DNA of 64,000 nt, from the NCBI RefSeq assembly GCF_051401765.1, contig NW_027480495.1:2356001-2420000 (forward strand), written 5' to 3'. Positions 13,536-25,000 of the stretch are shown here, piece after piece. Within the stretch, counting starts at the first letter, position 1; the number at the start of each line of letters is the position of its first letter. Made by a program: the position numbers and the translations under genes. The notes below the pieces were generated by a model that did no database searches, had not been told where the DNA came from, and worked only from the letters and a program-made list of their open reading frames with translations. This DNA is from Calliopsis andreniformis. Lineage: Eukaryota; Arthropoda; Insecta; Hymenoptera; Andrenidae.

Positions 13536-13646
13536 CAATACTCAGCCATCAATCCTCAATTCACAATCCTCAATAGAATATCCTGAATTCTCAGGATTCA
13601 ATACTCAAACCTCAATCCTCAGCCCTCAGCCCTCATCCTCCATCCT
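13536..13646. repeat. Subfamily A diverged module, representative
   Basis: The anchor is at 13576. The units after the core are GAATTCT, CAGGATT, CAATACT, CAAACCT, CAATCCT, then CAGCCCT twice and the 6-mer CATCCT. Other A anchors are 2386, 4153, 7693, 9661, 11078, 16096, 22491, 25011, 31406, 35650, 40194, 46832, 48897, 51342, 61462 and 63527. A differs from B, C and D downstream of the core but shares the units before it (CAATCCT, then CAATTCT or CAATTCA), so it may be a recombinant or early branch of the same family. Confidence 0.85.
13581..13596. repeat. Short inverted repeat (potential hairpin) in A modules
   Basis: The sequence TCCTGA-ATTC-TCAGGA forms a perfect 6-bp stem with a 4-base loop, and it includes an EcoRI site (GAATTC). 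It recurs in most A modules. Exceptions are 2386 (GAATTA, followed by ATCAG), 9661 (CCCTGA arm) and 11078 (CCTCAATTC). B and D modules keep the GAATTC but not the right arm. Nothing else suggests a terminator or regulatory role; it may be a chance result of two diverged heptamers. Confidence 0.6.
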
Positions 13647-16600
13647 CAATCCTCTATCCTCAATCCTCAATCTTCAATCCTCAATACTCAATCTTCAATC
13701 CTCAATCCTCAATCCTCAATCACCAATCCTCAATCCTCAATCCTCAATCGTCAGTCATCAATACTCAATACTCAACCTGCAAACCTCAGTCCTCAATCCA
13801 CAATCCTCAATCCTCATTCTTCAGTCCACAATACCCAGTCCTCAATCTTCAACCCTCAATCCTCAATCCTCAATTCTCAATCCTCAATCCTCAGTCCTCA
13901 GTCCTCAAACCTCAGTCCTCAAACCTCAGCCATCATCCTCAATCGTCAATCCTCGTTCCTCAGTCCTCAATCCTCAATCCTCAATCATCAATAGTCAATC
14001 TCCAATCCTAGATCCTGAATCCCCAATTCTCAAACCTTAATCCTCAATCTTCAATCCTCAATCCTCAATACTCAATCCTCAATACTCAATCCTCAATCCT
14101 CAATCCTCAATCCCCAATCCACAATCTTCAATCCTCAGTCCTCAGTCCTCAAGCCTCAATCCTCAATCCTCAATCTTCAATCCTGAATACTCAAACTTCA
14201 ATCCTCAATCCTCAATCCTCAATCCTCAATCCTCAATCGTCAGTCTTCAATCCTCAATACTCAACCTTCAATCCTCAATCCTCAATCCTCAATCCTCAAT
14301 CCTCATTCTTCAATCCTGAATACCCACTCCTCATCCTTCGATCCTCAATCCCCAACCCTCAATCCTTAATACTCAATCTTCAATCCTCAATCCCCAGTCC
14401 ACAATCTTCAAACCTCAATGCTCAATCCTCAATCCTCAATCCTCAGTCATCAGTCCTCAATCCTCAATCCTCAAACCTCAATCCTCAACCGTCAGTCCTC
14501 GTCCTCAAACCTCAATCCCGAATCCTCAATCCTGAATAGTCAATCTTCAGCCCTCAGTCCTCAACAATCAATTGTCAATCCTCAGTCCTCATTAGAATAT
14601 CCTCAATTCACAGTTTTCAGTACTCAATCCCCAATCTTCAATCTTCAATCCTCAATACTCAATCTTCAACCTTCAATCCTCAATTCTCAATCCTCAGTCC
14701 TCAATCCTCAATCGCCAATCCTCAACCCCAATCTTCAACCTTAAGTCCTCAGTCCTCAATCCTCAATCATCAATACTCAATGTTCAATCCTCAATACTCA
14801 ACCTTCAATCCTCAACCCTCAATCCTCAATCAACAATCCTCAATCCTCAATCATCAATCTTCAATCTTCAATACTCAATCTTCAATCCTCAATTCCCAAT
14901 CCTCAATCGTCAATCCTCTATCCTCAATCCTCAGACATCAATCCTCAATCTTCAATACTCAATCGTCAATCCTCAGTCCCCTATTCTCAATCCTCAATCC
15001 TCGTTCCTCAAACCTCAACCCTCAACCCTCAGTCCTCATACTCAATTCTCAATTCTCAATCCTCAAACCTCAATCCTCAATCCTCAATCCTCAGTCGTCA
15101 ATCCTCAATCTTCAATACTCAATCCTCAATCATCAATCCTCAATCCTCAATTCTCAATCCTCATTCCTCAAACCTCAATCCTCAACCCTCAGTCCTCATC
15201 CTCAATTCTCAATTCTAAATCCTCAACCCTCAATCCTCAATCTTCAATCCTCAATAATCAATCATCAATACTCAGTCTTCAATCCTCAATCCTCAATCCT
15301 CAATCCTCAGTCCGCAATCCGCAATCATCAATCCTCAATCTTCAATACTCTATCCTCAATCCTCAATCCTCAATCCTCAATACTCAACCTTCAATCCTCC
15401 ATACTCAATCTTCAATCCTCAATCCTCAATCCTCAACCCTCAATCCTCAATCCTCAGTCCTCAATCCACAATCATCAATCCTCAATCCTCAGTCATCAGT
15501 CCTCAATCCTCAATCCTCAAACCTCAATCCTCAACCGTCAGTCCTCGTCCCCAAACCTCAATCCCGAATCCTCAACCCTGAATCGTCAATCTTCAGCCCT
15601 CAGTCCTCAACAATCAATTGTCAATCCTCAGTCCTCATTAGAATATCCTCAATTCACAGTTTTCAGTACTCGATCCCCAATCTTCAATCTTCAAATCTCA
15701 GTCTACAAACATCAATTCGTATCACTCAACACACAACACTCAGTCCTCAATCATCAGTCCTCAATCCTCAATCCTCAATCTTCAATCCTCAATACTCAAT
15801 CTTCAATCTTCAATCCTCAATTCTCAATCCTCAGTCCTCAATCCTCAATCGCCAATCCTCAATCCCCAATCCTCAACCTTCAATCCTCAGTCCTCAATCC
15901 TCAATCATCAATACTCAATGTTCAATCCTCAATACTCAACCTTCAATCCTCAACCCTCATTCCTCAATCCACAATCCTCAATCCTCAATCCTCAATCCTC
16001 AATCCTCAGTACTCGATCTTCAATCCTCAATCCTCAATCCTCAATCCTCAATCCTCAATACTCAACCATCCATTCTCAATTCACAATACTCAATAGAATA
16101 TCCTGAATTCTCAGGATTCAATACTCAAACCTCAATCCCCAGCCCTCAGCCCTCATCCTCCATCCTCCATCCTCAATCCTCAGTCCTCAATCCTCAATCT
16201 TCAATCCTCAATCGTCAGTCTTCAATACTCAATACTCTATCTGCAAACCTCAGTCCTCAATCCTCAATCCTCAATCCTCATTCTTCAGTCCTCAATACCC
16301 AGTCCTCAATCTTCAACCCTCAATCCTCAATCCTCAATTCTCAATCCTCAATCCTCAGTCCTCAGACCTCAAACCTCAGTCCTCAAACCTCAGCCATCAT
16401 CCTCAATCGTCAATCCTCGTTCCTCAATCCTCAATCCTCAATCCTCAATAGTCAATCTCCAATCCTAGATCCTCAATCCCCAATCCTCAATCCTTAATCC
16501 TCAATCTTCAATCCTCAATCCTCAATACTCAATCCTCAATACTCAATCCTCAATCCTCAATCCTCAATCCCCAATCCTCAATCTTCAATCCTCAATCTTC

Positions 16601-17181
16601 AATCCTCAAGCCTCAATCCTCAATTCTCAATCTTCAATCCTGAATACTCAATCTTCAATCCTCAATCCTCAATCCTCAATCCTCAATCCTCAATCGTCAG
16701 TCTTCAATCCTCAATACTCAATCTTCAATCCTCAATCCTCAATCCTCAATCCTCAACCCTCAGCCCTCATCCTCAATCCTCAATTCTGAATCCTCAATCC
16801 TCAATCTTCAATCCTCAATACTCAGTCTTCAATCCTCAACCCTCAATCCTCAATCCTCAATCCTCAATCCTCAATCCCCAATCCTCAATCTTCAATCCTC
16901 AGTCCTCAATCCTCAAGCCTCAATCCTCAATCCTCAAACTTCAATCCTGAATACTCAATCTTCAATCCTCAATCCTCAATCCTCAATCCTCAATCCTCAA
17001 TCGTCAGTCTTCAATCCTCAATACTCAATCTTCAATCCTCAATCCTCAATCCTCAATCCTCAATCCTCATTCTTCAATCCTGAATACCCACTCCTCAACC
17101 TTCGATCCTCAATCCCCAATCCTCAATCCTTAATACTCAATCTTCAATCCTCAATCCCCAGTCCACAATCTTCAAACCTCA

Positions 17182-19222
17182 ATGCTCAATCCTCAATCCT
17201 CAATCCTCAGTCATCAGTCCTCAATCCTCAATCCTCAAACCTCAATCCTCAACCGTCAGTCCTCGTCCTCAAACCTCAATCCCGAATCCTCAATCCTGAA
17301 TAGTCAATCTTCAGCCCTCAGTCCTCAACAATCAATTGTCAATCCTCAGTCCTCATTAGAATATCCTCAATTCACAGTTTTCGGTACTCAATCCCCAATC
17401 TTCAATCTTCAAATCTCAGTCTACAAACATCAATTCGCAACACTCAACACCTAACACTCAGTCCTCAATCTTCAGTCCTCAATCCTCAATCCTCAATCTT
17501 CAATCCTCAATACTCGATCTTCAATCTTCAATCCTCAATTCTCAATCCTCAGTCCTCAATCCTCAATCGCCAATCCTCAATCCCCAATCCTCAACCTTCA
17601 GTCCTCAGTCCTCAATCCTCAATCATCAATACGCAATGTTCAATCCTCAATACTCAACCTTCAATCCTCAACCCTCAATCCTAAATTAACAATCCTCAAT
17701 CCTCAATCATCAATCTTCAATCTTCAATACTCAATCTTCAATCCTCAATTCCCAATACTCAATCGTCAATCCTCAATCCTCAATCCTCAGTCATCAATCC
17801 TCAATCTTCAATACTCAATCCTCAATCCTCAATCCTCAATCCTCAATCCTCAATCCTCAATCCTCAATCCTCATTCCTCAAACCTCAATCCTCAACCCTC
17901 AGTCCCCAACCTCAATTCTCAATTCTCAATCCACAATCCTCAATACTCAATCATCAATCCTCAATCATCAATCTCCTATCCTAGATCCTCAATCCCCAAT
18001 ACTCTATCCTTAATCCTCAAAATTCAATCCTCTATCCCCAGTCCACAATCTTCAATCCCCAAAAGCTTAATAATTAATCCTCAATCCTCAGTCCTCAATC
18101 GTCAATCATCAATCATCAATACTCAGTCTTCAATGCTCGATCCTCAATCCTCAATCCTCAATCTTCAATCCTCAATAATCAATCCTCAATACTCAGTCTT
18201 CAATCCTCAATCCTCAATCCTCAGTCCTCAATCCTCAGTCCGCAATCCTCAATCATCAATCCTCAATCTTCAATACTAAATCCTCAATCCTCAATCCTCA
18301 ATCCTCAATACTAAACCTTCAATCCTCCATACCCAATCTTCAATACTCAATCCTCAATCCTCAGTCCTCTAGCCTGAATCCTCAATCATCGATCCTGAGT
18401 CTTCAATACTCAATCCTCAATCCTCAATCCTTAATCCTCAATCGTCAATCCTCATTCTTCAATCCTCAATACCCAATCCTCAATCCTCAATCCTCAATCC
18501 TCAATTCTCAGTCCTCAATGCTCAGTCCTCAGTCCTCAAACCTCAGTCCTCAAACCTCAGCCATCATCCTCAATCGTCAATCGTCGTTCCTCAATCCTCA
18601 ATCCTCAGTCTTCAATCCTCCATACTCAATCTTCAATCCTCAATCCTCAATCATCAATCCTCAATCCTCAATCCTCAGTCATCAATACTCAATCTTCAAT
18701 ACTCAATCCTCAATCATCAATCCTCAATCCTCAATCCTCAATCCTCAAACCTCATTCCTCAAACCTCAATCCTCAACCCTCAGTCCTCATTCTCAATCCT
18801 CAATTCTTAATCCTCAATCCTCAATCCTCAGTCTTCAATCCTCAATAATCAATCCTCAATACTCAGTCTTCAATCCTCAATCCTCAATCCTCAATCCTCA
18901 GTCCGCAATCCTCAATCATCAATCCTCAATCTTCAATACTAAATCCTCAATCCTCAATCCTCAATCCTCAATCCTCAATACTAAACCTTCAATCCTCCAT
19001 ACTCAATCTTCAATCCTCAATCCTCAATCATCAATCCTCAATCCTCAATCCTCAGTCATCTATCCCCAATCTTCAATCCTCAATCCTCAATCCTCAATCC
19101 TCAATCCTCATTCTTCAATCCTGGATACCCACTCCTCAACCTTCGATCCTCAATCCCCAATCCTCAATCCTTAATCCTCAATCTTCAATCCTCAATCCCC
19201 AGTCCACAATCTTCAATCCTCA
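17182..19222. repeat. Sub-cassette inside the 8.9-kb unit, first of three
   Basis: The C anchor here (17359) is followed by the next cassette at +2041. It carries an extra block of about 230 bases at 18111-18344 that the next cassette lacks at the equivalent place (near 20145). The same arrangement recurs 8915 bases later. Confidence 0.7.
18111..18344. repeat. Block of about 230 bp shared with 5461-5694
   Basis: Identical by eye to 5461-5694 at offset 12650. It includes the rare variants CAATGCT-CGATCCT, CAATAAT and CAATACT-AAATCCT in the same order. The flanks on both sides do not match at that offset. Its 8915-bp copy lies at 27026-27259. The equivalent cassettes at 19.2 and 42.2 kb lack it. 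Confidence 0.75.
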
Positions 19223-21039
19223 ATGCTCAATCCTCAATCCTCAATCCTCAGTCATCAGTCCTCAATCCTCAATCCTCAAACCTCAATCCTCAACCGTCAG
19301 TCCTCGTCCTCAAACCTCAATCCCGAATCCTCAATCCTGAATCGTCAATCTTCAGCCCTCAGTCCTCAACAATCAATTGTCAATCCTCAGTCCTCATTAG
19401 AATATCCTCAATTCTCAGTTTTCAGTACTCAATCCCCAATCTTCAATCTTCAAATCTCAGTCTACAAACATCAATTCGCAACAGTCAACACTTAACACTC
19501 AGTCCTCAATCTTCAGTCCTCAATCCTCAATCCTCAATTTTCAATCCTCAATACTCGATCTTCAATCTTCAATCCTCAATTCTCAATCCTCAGTCCTCAA
19601 TCCTCAATCGCCTATCCTCAATCCCCAATCCTCAACATTCAGTCCTCAGTCCTCAATCCTCAATCATCAATACGCAATGTTCAATCCTCAATACTCAACC
19701 TTCAATCCTCAACCCTCAATCCTCAATCAACAATCCTCAATCCTCAATCATCAATCTTCAATCTTCAATACTCAATCTTCAACCCTCAATTCCCAATCCT
19801 CAATCGTCAATACTCAATCCTCAATCCTCAGTCATCAATCCTCAATCTTCAATACTCAATCCTCAATCCTCGATCCTCAATCCTCAATCCTCAATCCTCA
19901 ATCCTCAATCCTCATTCCTCAAACCTCAATCCTCAACCCTCAGTCCCCAACCTCAATTCTCAATTCTCAATCCACAATCCTCAATACTCAATCATCAATC
20001 CTCAATCATCAATCTCCTATCCTAGATCCTCAATCCCCAATACTCTATCCTTAATCCTCAATATTCAATCCTCTATCCCCAGTCCACAATCTTCAATCCC
20101 CAAAAGCTCAATAATTAATCCTCAATCCTCAGTCCTCAATCGTCAATCATCAGTCCTCAGTCTTCAATACTCAATCCTCAATCCTCAATCCTCTAGCCTG
20201 AATCCTCAATCATCGATCCTGAGTCTTCAATACTCAATCCTCAATCCTCAATCCTTAATCCTCAATCGTCAATCCTCATTCTTCAATCCTCAATACCCAA
20301 TCCTCAATCCTCAATCCTCAATCCTCAATTCTCAGTCCTCAATGCTCAGTCCTCAGTCCTCAAACCTCAGTCCTCAAACCTCAGCCATCATCCTCAATCG
20401 TCAATCGTCGTTCCTCAATCCTCAATCCTCAGTCTTCAATCCTCCATACTCAATCTTCAATCCTCAATCCTCAATCATCAATCCTCAATCCTCAATCCTC
20501 AGTCATCAATACTCAATCTTCAATACTCAATCCTCAATCATCAATCCTCAATCCTCAATCCTCAAACCTCATTCCTCAAACCTCAATCCTCAACCCTCAG
20601 TCCTCATCCTCAATCCTCAATTCTTAATCCTCAATCCTCAATCCTCAGTCTTCGATCCTCAATAATCAATCCTCAATACTCAGTCTTCAATCCTCAATCC
20701 TCAATCCTCAATCCTCAGTCCGCAATCCTCAATCATCAATCCTCAATCTTCAATACTAGATCCTCAATCCTCAATCCTCAATCCTCAATCCTCAATACTA
20801 AACCTTCAATCCTCCATACTCAATCTTCAATCCTCAATCCTCAATCATCAATCCTCAATCCTCAATCCTCAGTCATCTATCCTCAATCTTCAATCCTCAA
20901 TCCTCAATCCTCAATCCTCAATCCTCATTCTTCAATCCTGAATACCCACTCCTCAACCTTCGATCCTCAATCCCCAATCCTCAATCCTTAATCCTCAATC
21001 TTCAATCCTCAATCCCCAGTCCACAATCTTCAACCCTCA
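19223..21039. repeat. Sub-cassette inside the 8.9-kb unit, second of three
   Basis: C anchor 19400. The next cassette follows at +1817, with a one-heptamer difference inside (the offset is 1824 before it and 1817 after it). Confidence 0.7.
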
Positions 21040-22070
21040 ATGCTCAATCCTCAATCCTCAATCCTCAGTCATCAGTCCTCAATCCTCAATCCTCAAACCT
21101 CAATCCTCAACCGTCAGTCCTCGTCCTCAAACCTCAATCCCGAATCCTCAATCCTGAATCGTCAATCTTCAGCCCTCAGTCCTCAACAATCAATTGTCAA
21201 GCCTCAGTCCTCATTAGAATATCCTCAATTCTCAGTTTTCAGTACTCAATCCCCAATCTTCAATCTTCAAATCTCAGTCTACAAACGTCAATTCGCAACA
21301 CTCAACACTTAACACTCAGTCCTCAATCTTCAGTCCTCAATCCTCAATCCTCAATCTTCAATCCTCAATACTCGATCTTCAATCTTCAATCCTCAATTCT
21401 CAATCCTCAGTCCTCAATCCTCAATCGCCTATCCTCAATCCCCAATCAACAACCTTCAGTCCTCAGTCCTCAATCCTCAATCATCAATACGCAATGTTCA
21501 ATCCTCAATACTCAACCTTCAATCCTCAACCCTCAATCCTCAATCAACAATCCTCAATCCTCAATCATCAATCTTCAATCTTCAATACTCAATCTTCAAT
21601 CCTCAATTCCCAATCCTCAATCGTCAATCCTCAATCCTCAATCCTCAGTCATCAATCCTCAATCTTCAATACTCAATCCTCAATCCTCGATCCTCAATCC
21701 TCAATCCTCAATCCTCATTCCTCAAACCTCAATCCTCAACCCTCAGTCCCCATCCTCAATTCTCAATTCTCAATCCACAATCCTCTATACTCAATCTTCA
21801 ATCCTCAATCATCAATCTCCTATCCTAGATCCTCAATCCCCAATACTCTATCCTTAATCCTCAATATTCAATCCTCTATCCCCAGTCCACAATCTTCAAT
21901 CCCCAAAAGCTCAATAATCAATCCTCAATCCTCAGTCCTGAATCGTCAATCATCAGTCCTCAATCATCAATACTCAATCCTCAATCCTCAATCCTCAATC
22001 CTCAATCCTGAATCCTCAATCATCGATCCTGAATCTTCAATACTCAATCCTCAATCCTCAATCCTTAATC
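21040..22070. repeat. Sub-cassette inside the 8.9-kb unit, third, truncated
   Basis: C anchor 21217. The cassette is cut at the B module that starts the next 8.9-kb copy. Its tail (21.7-22.07 kb) resembles 33.34-33.7 kb and 49.0-49.3 kb. Confidence 0.65.
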
Positions 22071-25000
22071 CTCAATCATGAATCCTCAATTCTCAATACT
22101 CAATAGAATATCCTGAATTCTCTGTTTTCAATACTCAATCCTCAATCTTCAATCTTCAAGTCTCCATCCACAGACATCAATTCTCATCACTCAACCCTCG
22201 ACACTCAGTCCTCAATCTTCAATCCTCAATCCTCAATCCTCAATCCTCAATCGTCAATCCTCAATACCCAAACGTCAATCTTCAATCCTCAATCCCCAAT
22301 ACTCAATCCTCAATCCTCAATACTCAATCCTCAATCCTCAATCATCAATCCACAATCTTCAATACTCAATCCTCAATCCTCAATCCTCAATCCTCAATCC
22401 TCAATCATCAATCCTCCATCTTCAATACTCAATCCTCAATCCTCAATCCTCAATACTCAACCATCAATCCTCAATTCACAATCCTCAATAGAATATCCTG
22501 AATTCTCAGGATTCAATACTCAAACCTCAATCCTCAGCCCTCAGCCCTCATCCTCCATCCTCAATCCTCTATCCTCAATCCTCAATCTTCAATCCTCAAT
22601 ACTCAATCTTCAATCCTCAATCCTCAATCCTCAATCACCAATCCTCAATCCTCAATCCTCAATCTTCAGTCATCAATACTCAATACTCAATCTGCAAACC
22701 TCAGTCCTCAATCCACAATCCTCAATCCTCATTCTTCAGTCCACAATACCCAGTCCTCAATCTTCAACCCTCAATCCTCAATCCTCAATTCTCAATCCTC
22801 AATCCTCAGTCCTCAGTCCTCAAACCTCAGTCCTCAAACCTCAGCCATCATCCTCAATCGTCAATCCTCGTTCCTCAGTCCTCAATCCTCAATCCTCAAT
22901 CCTCAATAGTCAATCTCCAATCCTAGATCCTGAATCCCCAATCCTCAAACCTTAATCCTCAATCTTCAATCCTCAATCCTCAATACTCAATCCTCAATAC
23001 TCAATCCTCAATCCTCAATCCTCAATCCCCAATCCTCAATCTTCAATCCTCAGTCCTCAATCCTCAAGCCTCAATCCTCAATCCTCTATCTTCAATCCTG
23101 AATACTCAAACTTCAATCCTCAATCCTCAATCCTCAATCCTCAATCCTCAATCGTCAGTCTTCAATCCTCAATACTCAATCTTCAATCCTCAATCCTCAA
23201 TCCTCAATCCTCAATCCTCATTCTTCAATCCTGAATACCCACTCCTCAACCTTCGATCCTCAATCCCCAACCCTCAATCCTTAATACTCAATCTTCAATC
23301 CTCAATCCCCAGTCCACAATCTTCAAACCTCAATGCTCAATCCTCAATCCTCAATCCTCAGTCATCAGTCCTCAATCCTCAATCCTCAAACCTCAATCCT
23401 CAACCGTCAGTCCTCGTCCTCAAACCTCAATCCCGAATCCTCAATCCTGAATAGTCAATCTTCAGCCCTCAGTCCTCAACAATCAATTGTCAATCCTCAG
23501 TCCTCATTAGAATATCCTCAATTCACAGTTTTCAGTACTCAATCCCCAATCTTCAATCTTCAATCCTCAATACTCAATCTTCAACCTTCAATCCTCAATT
23601 CTCAATCCTCAGTCCTCAATCCTCAATCGCCAATCCTCAACCCCAATCTTCAACCTTAAGTCCTCAGTCCTCAATCCTCAATCATCAATACTCAATGTTC
23701 AATCCTCAATACTCAACCTTCAATCCTCAACCCTCAATCCTCAATCAACAATCCTCAATCCTCAATCATCAATCTTCAATCTTCAATACTCAATCTTCAA
23801 TCCTCAATTCCCAATCCTCAATCGTCAATCCTCTATCCTCAATCCTCAGACATCAATCCTCAATCTTCAATACTCAATCGTCAATCCTCAGTCCCCTATT
23901 CTCAATCCTCAATCCTCGTTCCTCAAACCTCAACCCTCAACCCTCAGTCCTCATACTCAATTCTCAATTCTCAATCCTCAAACCTCAATCCTCAATCCTC
24001 AATCCTCAGTCGTCAATCCTCAATCTTCAATACTCAATCCTCAATCATCAATCCTCAATCCTCAATTCTCAATCCTCATTCCTCAAACCTCAATCCTCAA
24101 CCCTCAGTCCTCATCCTCAATTCTCAATTCTAAATCCTCAACCCTCAATCCTCAATCTTCAATCCTCAATAATCAATCATCAATACTCAGTCTTCAATCC
24201 TCAATCCTCAATCCTCAATCCTCAGTCCGCAATCCGCAATCATCAATCCTCAATCTTCAATACTCTATCCTCAATCCTCAATCCTCAATCCTCAATACTC
24301 AACCTTCAATCCTCCATACTCAATCTTCAATCCTCAATCCTCAATCCTCAACCCTCAATCCTCAATCCTCAGTCCTCAATCCACAATCATCAATCCTCAA
24401 TCCTCAGTCATCAGTCCTCAATCCTCAATCCTCAAACCTCAATCCTCAACCGTCAGTCCTCGTCCCCAAACCTCAATCCCGAATCCTCAACCCTGAATCG
24501 TCAATCTTCAGCCCTCAGTCCTCAACAATCAATTGTCAATCCTCAGTCCTCATTAGAATATCCTCAATTCACAGTTTTCAGTACTCGATCCCCAATCTTC
24601 AATCTTCAAATCTCAGTCTACAAACATCAATTCGTATCACTCAACACACAACACTCAGTCCTCAATCATCAGTCCTCAATCCTCAATCCTCAATCTTCAA
24701 TCCTCAATACTCAATCTTCAATCTTCAATCCTCAATTCTCAATCCTCAGTCCTCAATCCTCAATCGCCAATCCTCAATCCCCAATCCTCAACCTTCAATC
24801 CTCAGTCCTCAATCCTCAATCATCAATACTCAATGTTCAATCCTCAATACTCAACCTTCAATCCTCAACCCTCATTCCTCAATCCACAATCCTCAATCCT
24901 CAATCCTCAATCCTCAATCCTCAGTACTCGATCTTCAATCCTCAATCCTCAATCCTCAATCCTCAATCCTCAATACTCAACCATCCATTCTCAATTCACA

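Larger units (their letters stand above)
13142..22070. repeat. 8.9-kb tandem unit, copy 1
   Basis: It begins about 35 bases upstream of the B anchor 13177. Anchors inside are B 13177, A 13576, C 14595, C 15641, A 16096, C 17359, C 19400 and C 21217. It matches copy 2 at offset 8929 at the left edge and at 8915 from 13576 onward; the 14-base change is two heptamers. Substitutions against copy 2 cluster before about 14340 (for example near 13980, 14110, 14150, 14250 and 14330). In what I compared after that I saw none. Confidence 0.88.

Noticed and set aside
13581..13596. Intrinsic transcription terminator
   Set aside because: The stem is only 6 bp, is AT-containing, and is not followed by a T run. 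It recurs as part of a repeat module.
14780..16096. 438-codon open frame (identical copy at 23695-25011) as a repetitive-protein gene
   Set aside because: It is composed only of the heptamer-derived peptide. It has no signal peptide, anchor, non-repetitive domain, ribosome-binding or splice context, and its start ATG is a chance CAATGTT variant. Overlapping frames read the same peptide (15918-16106).
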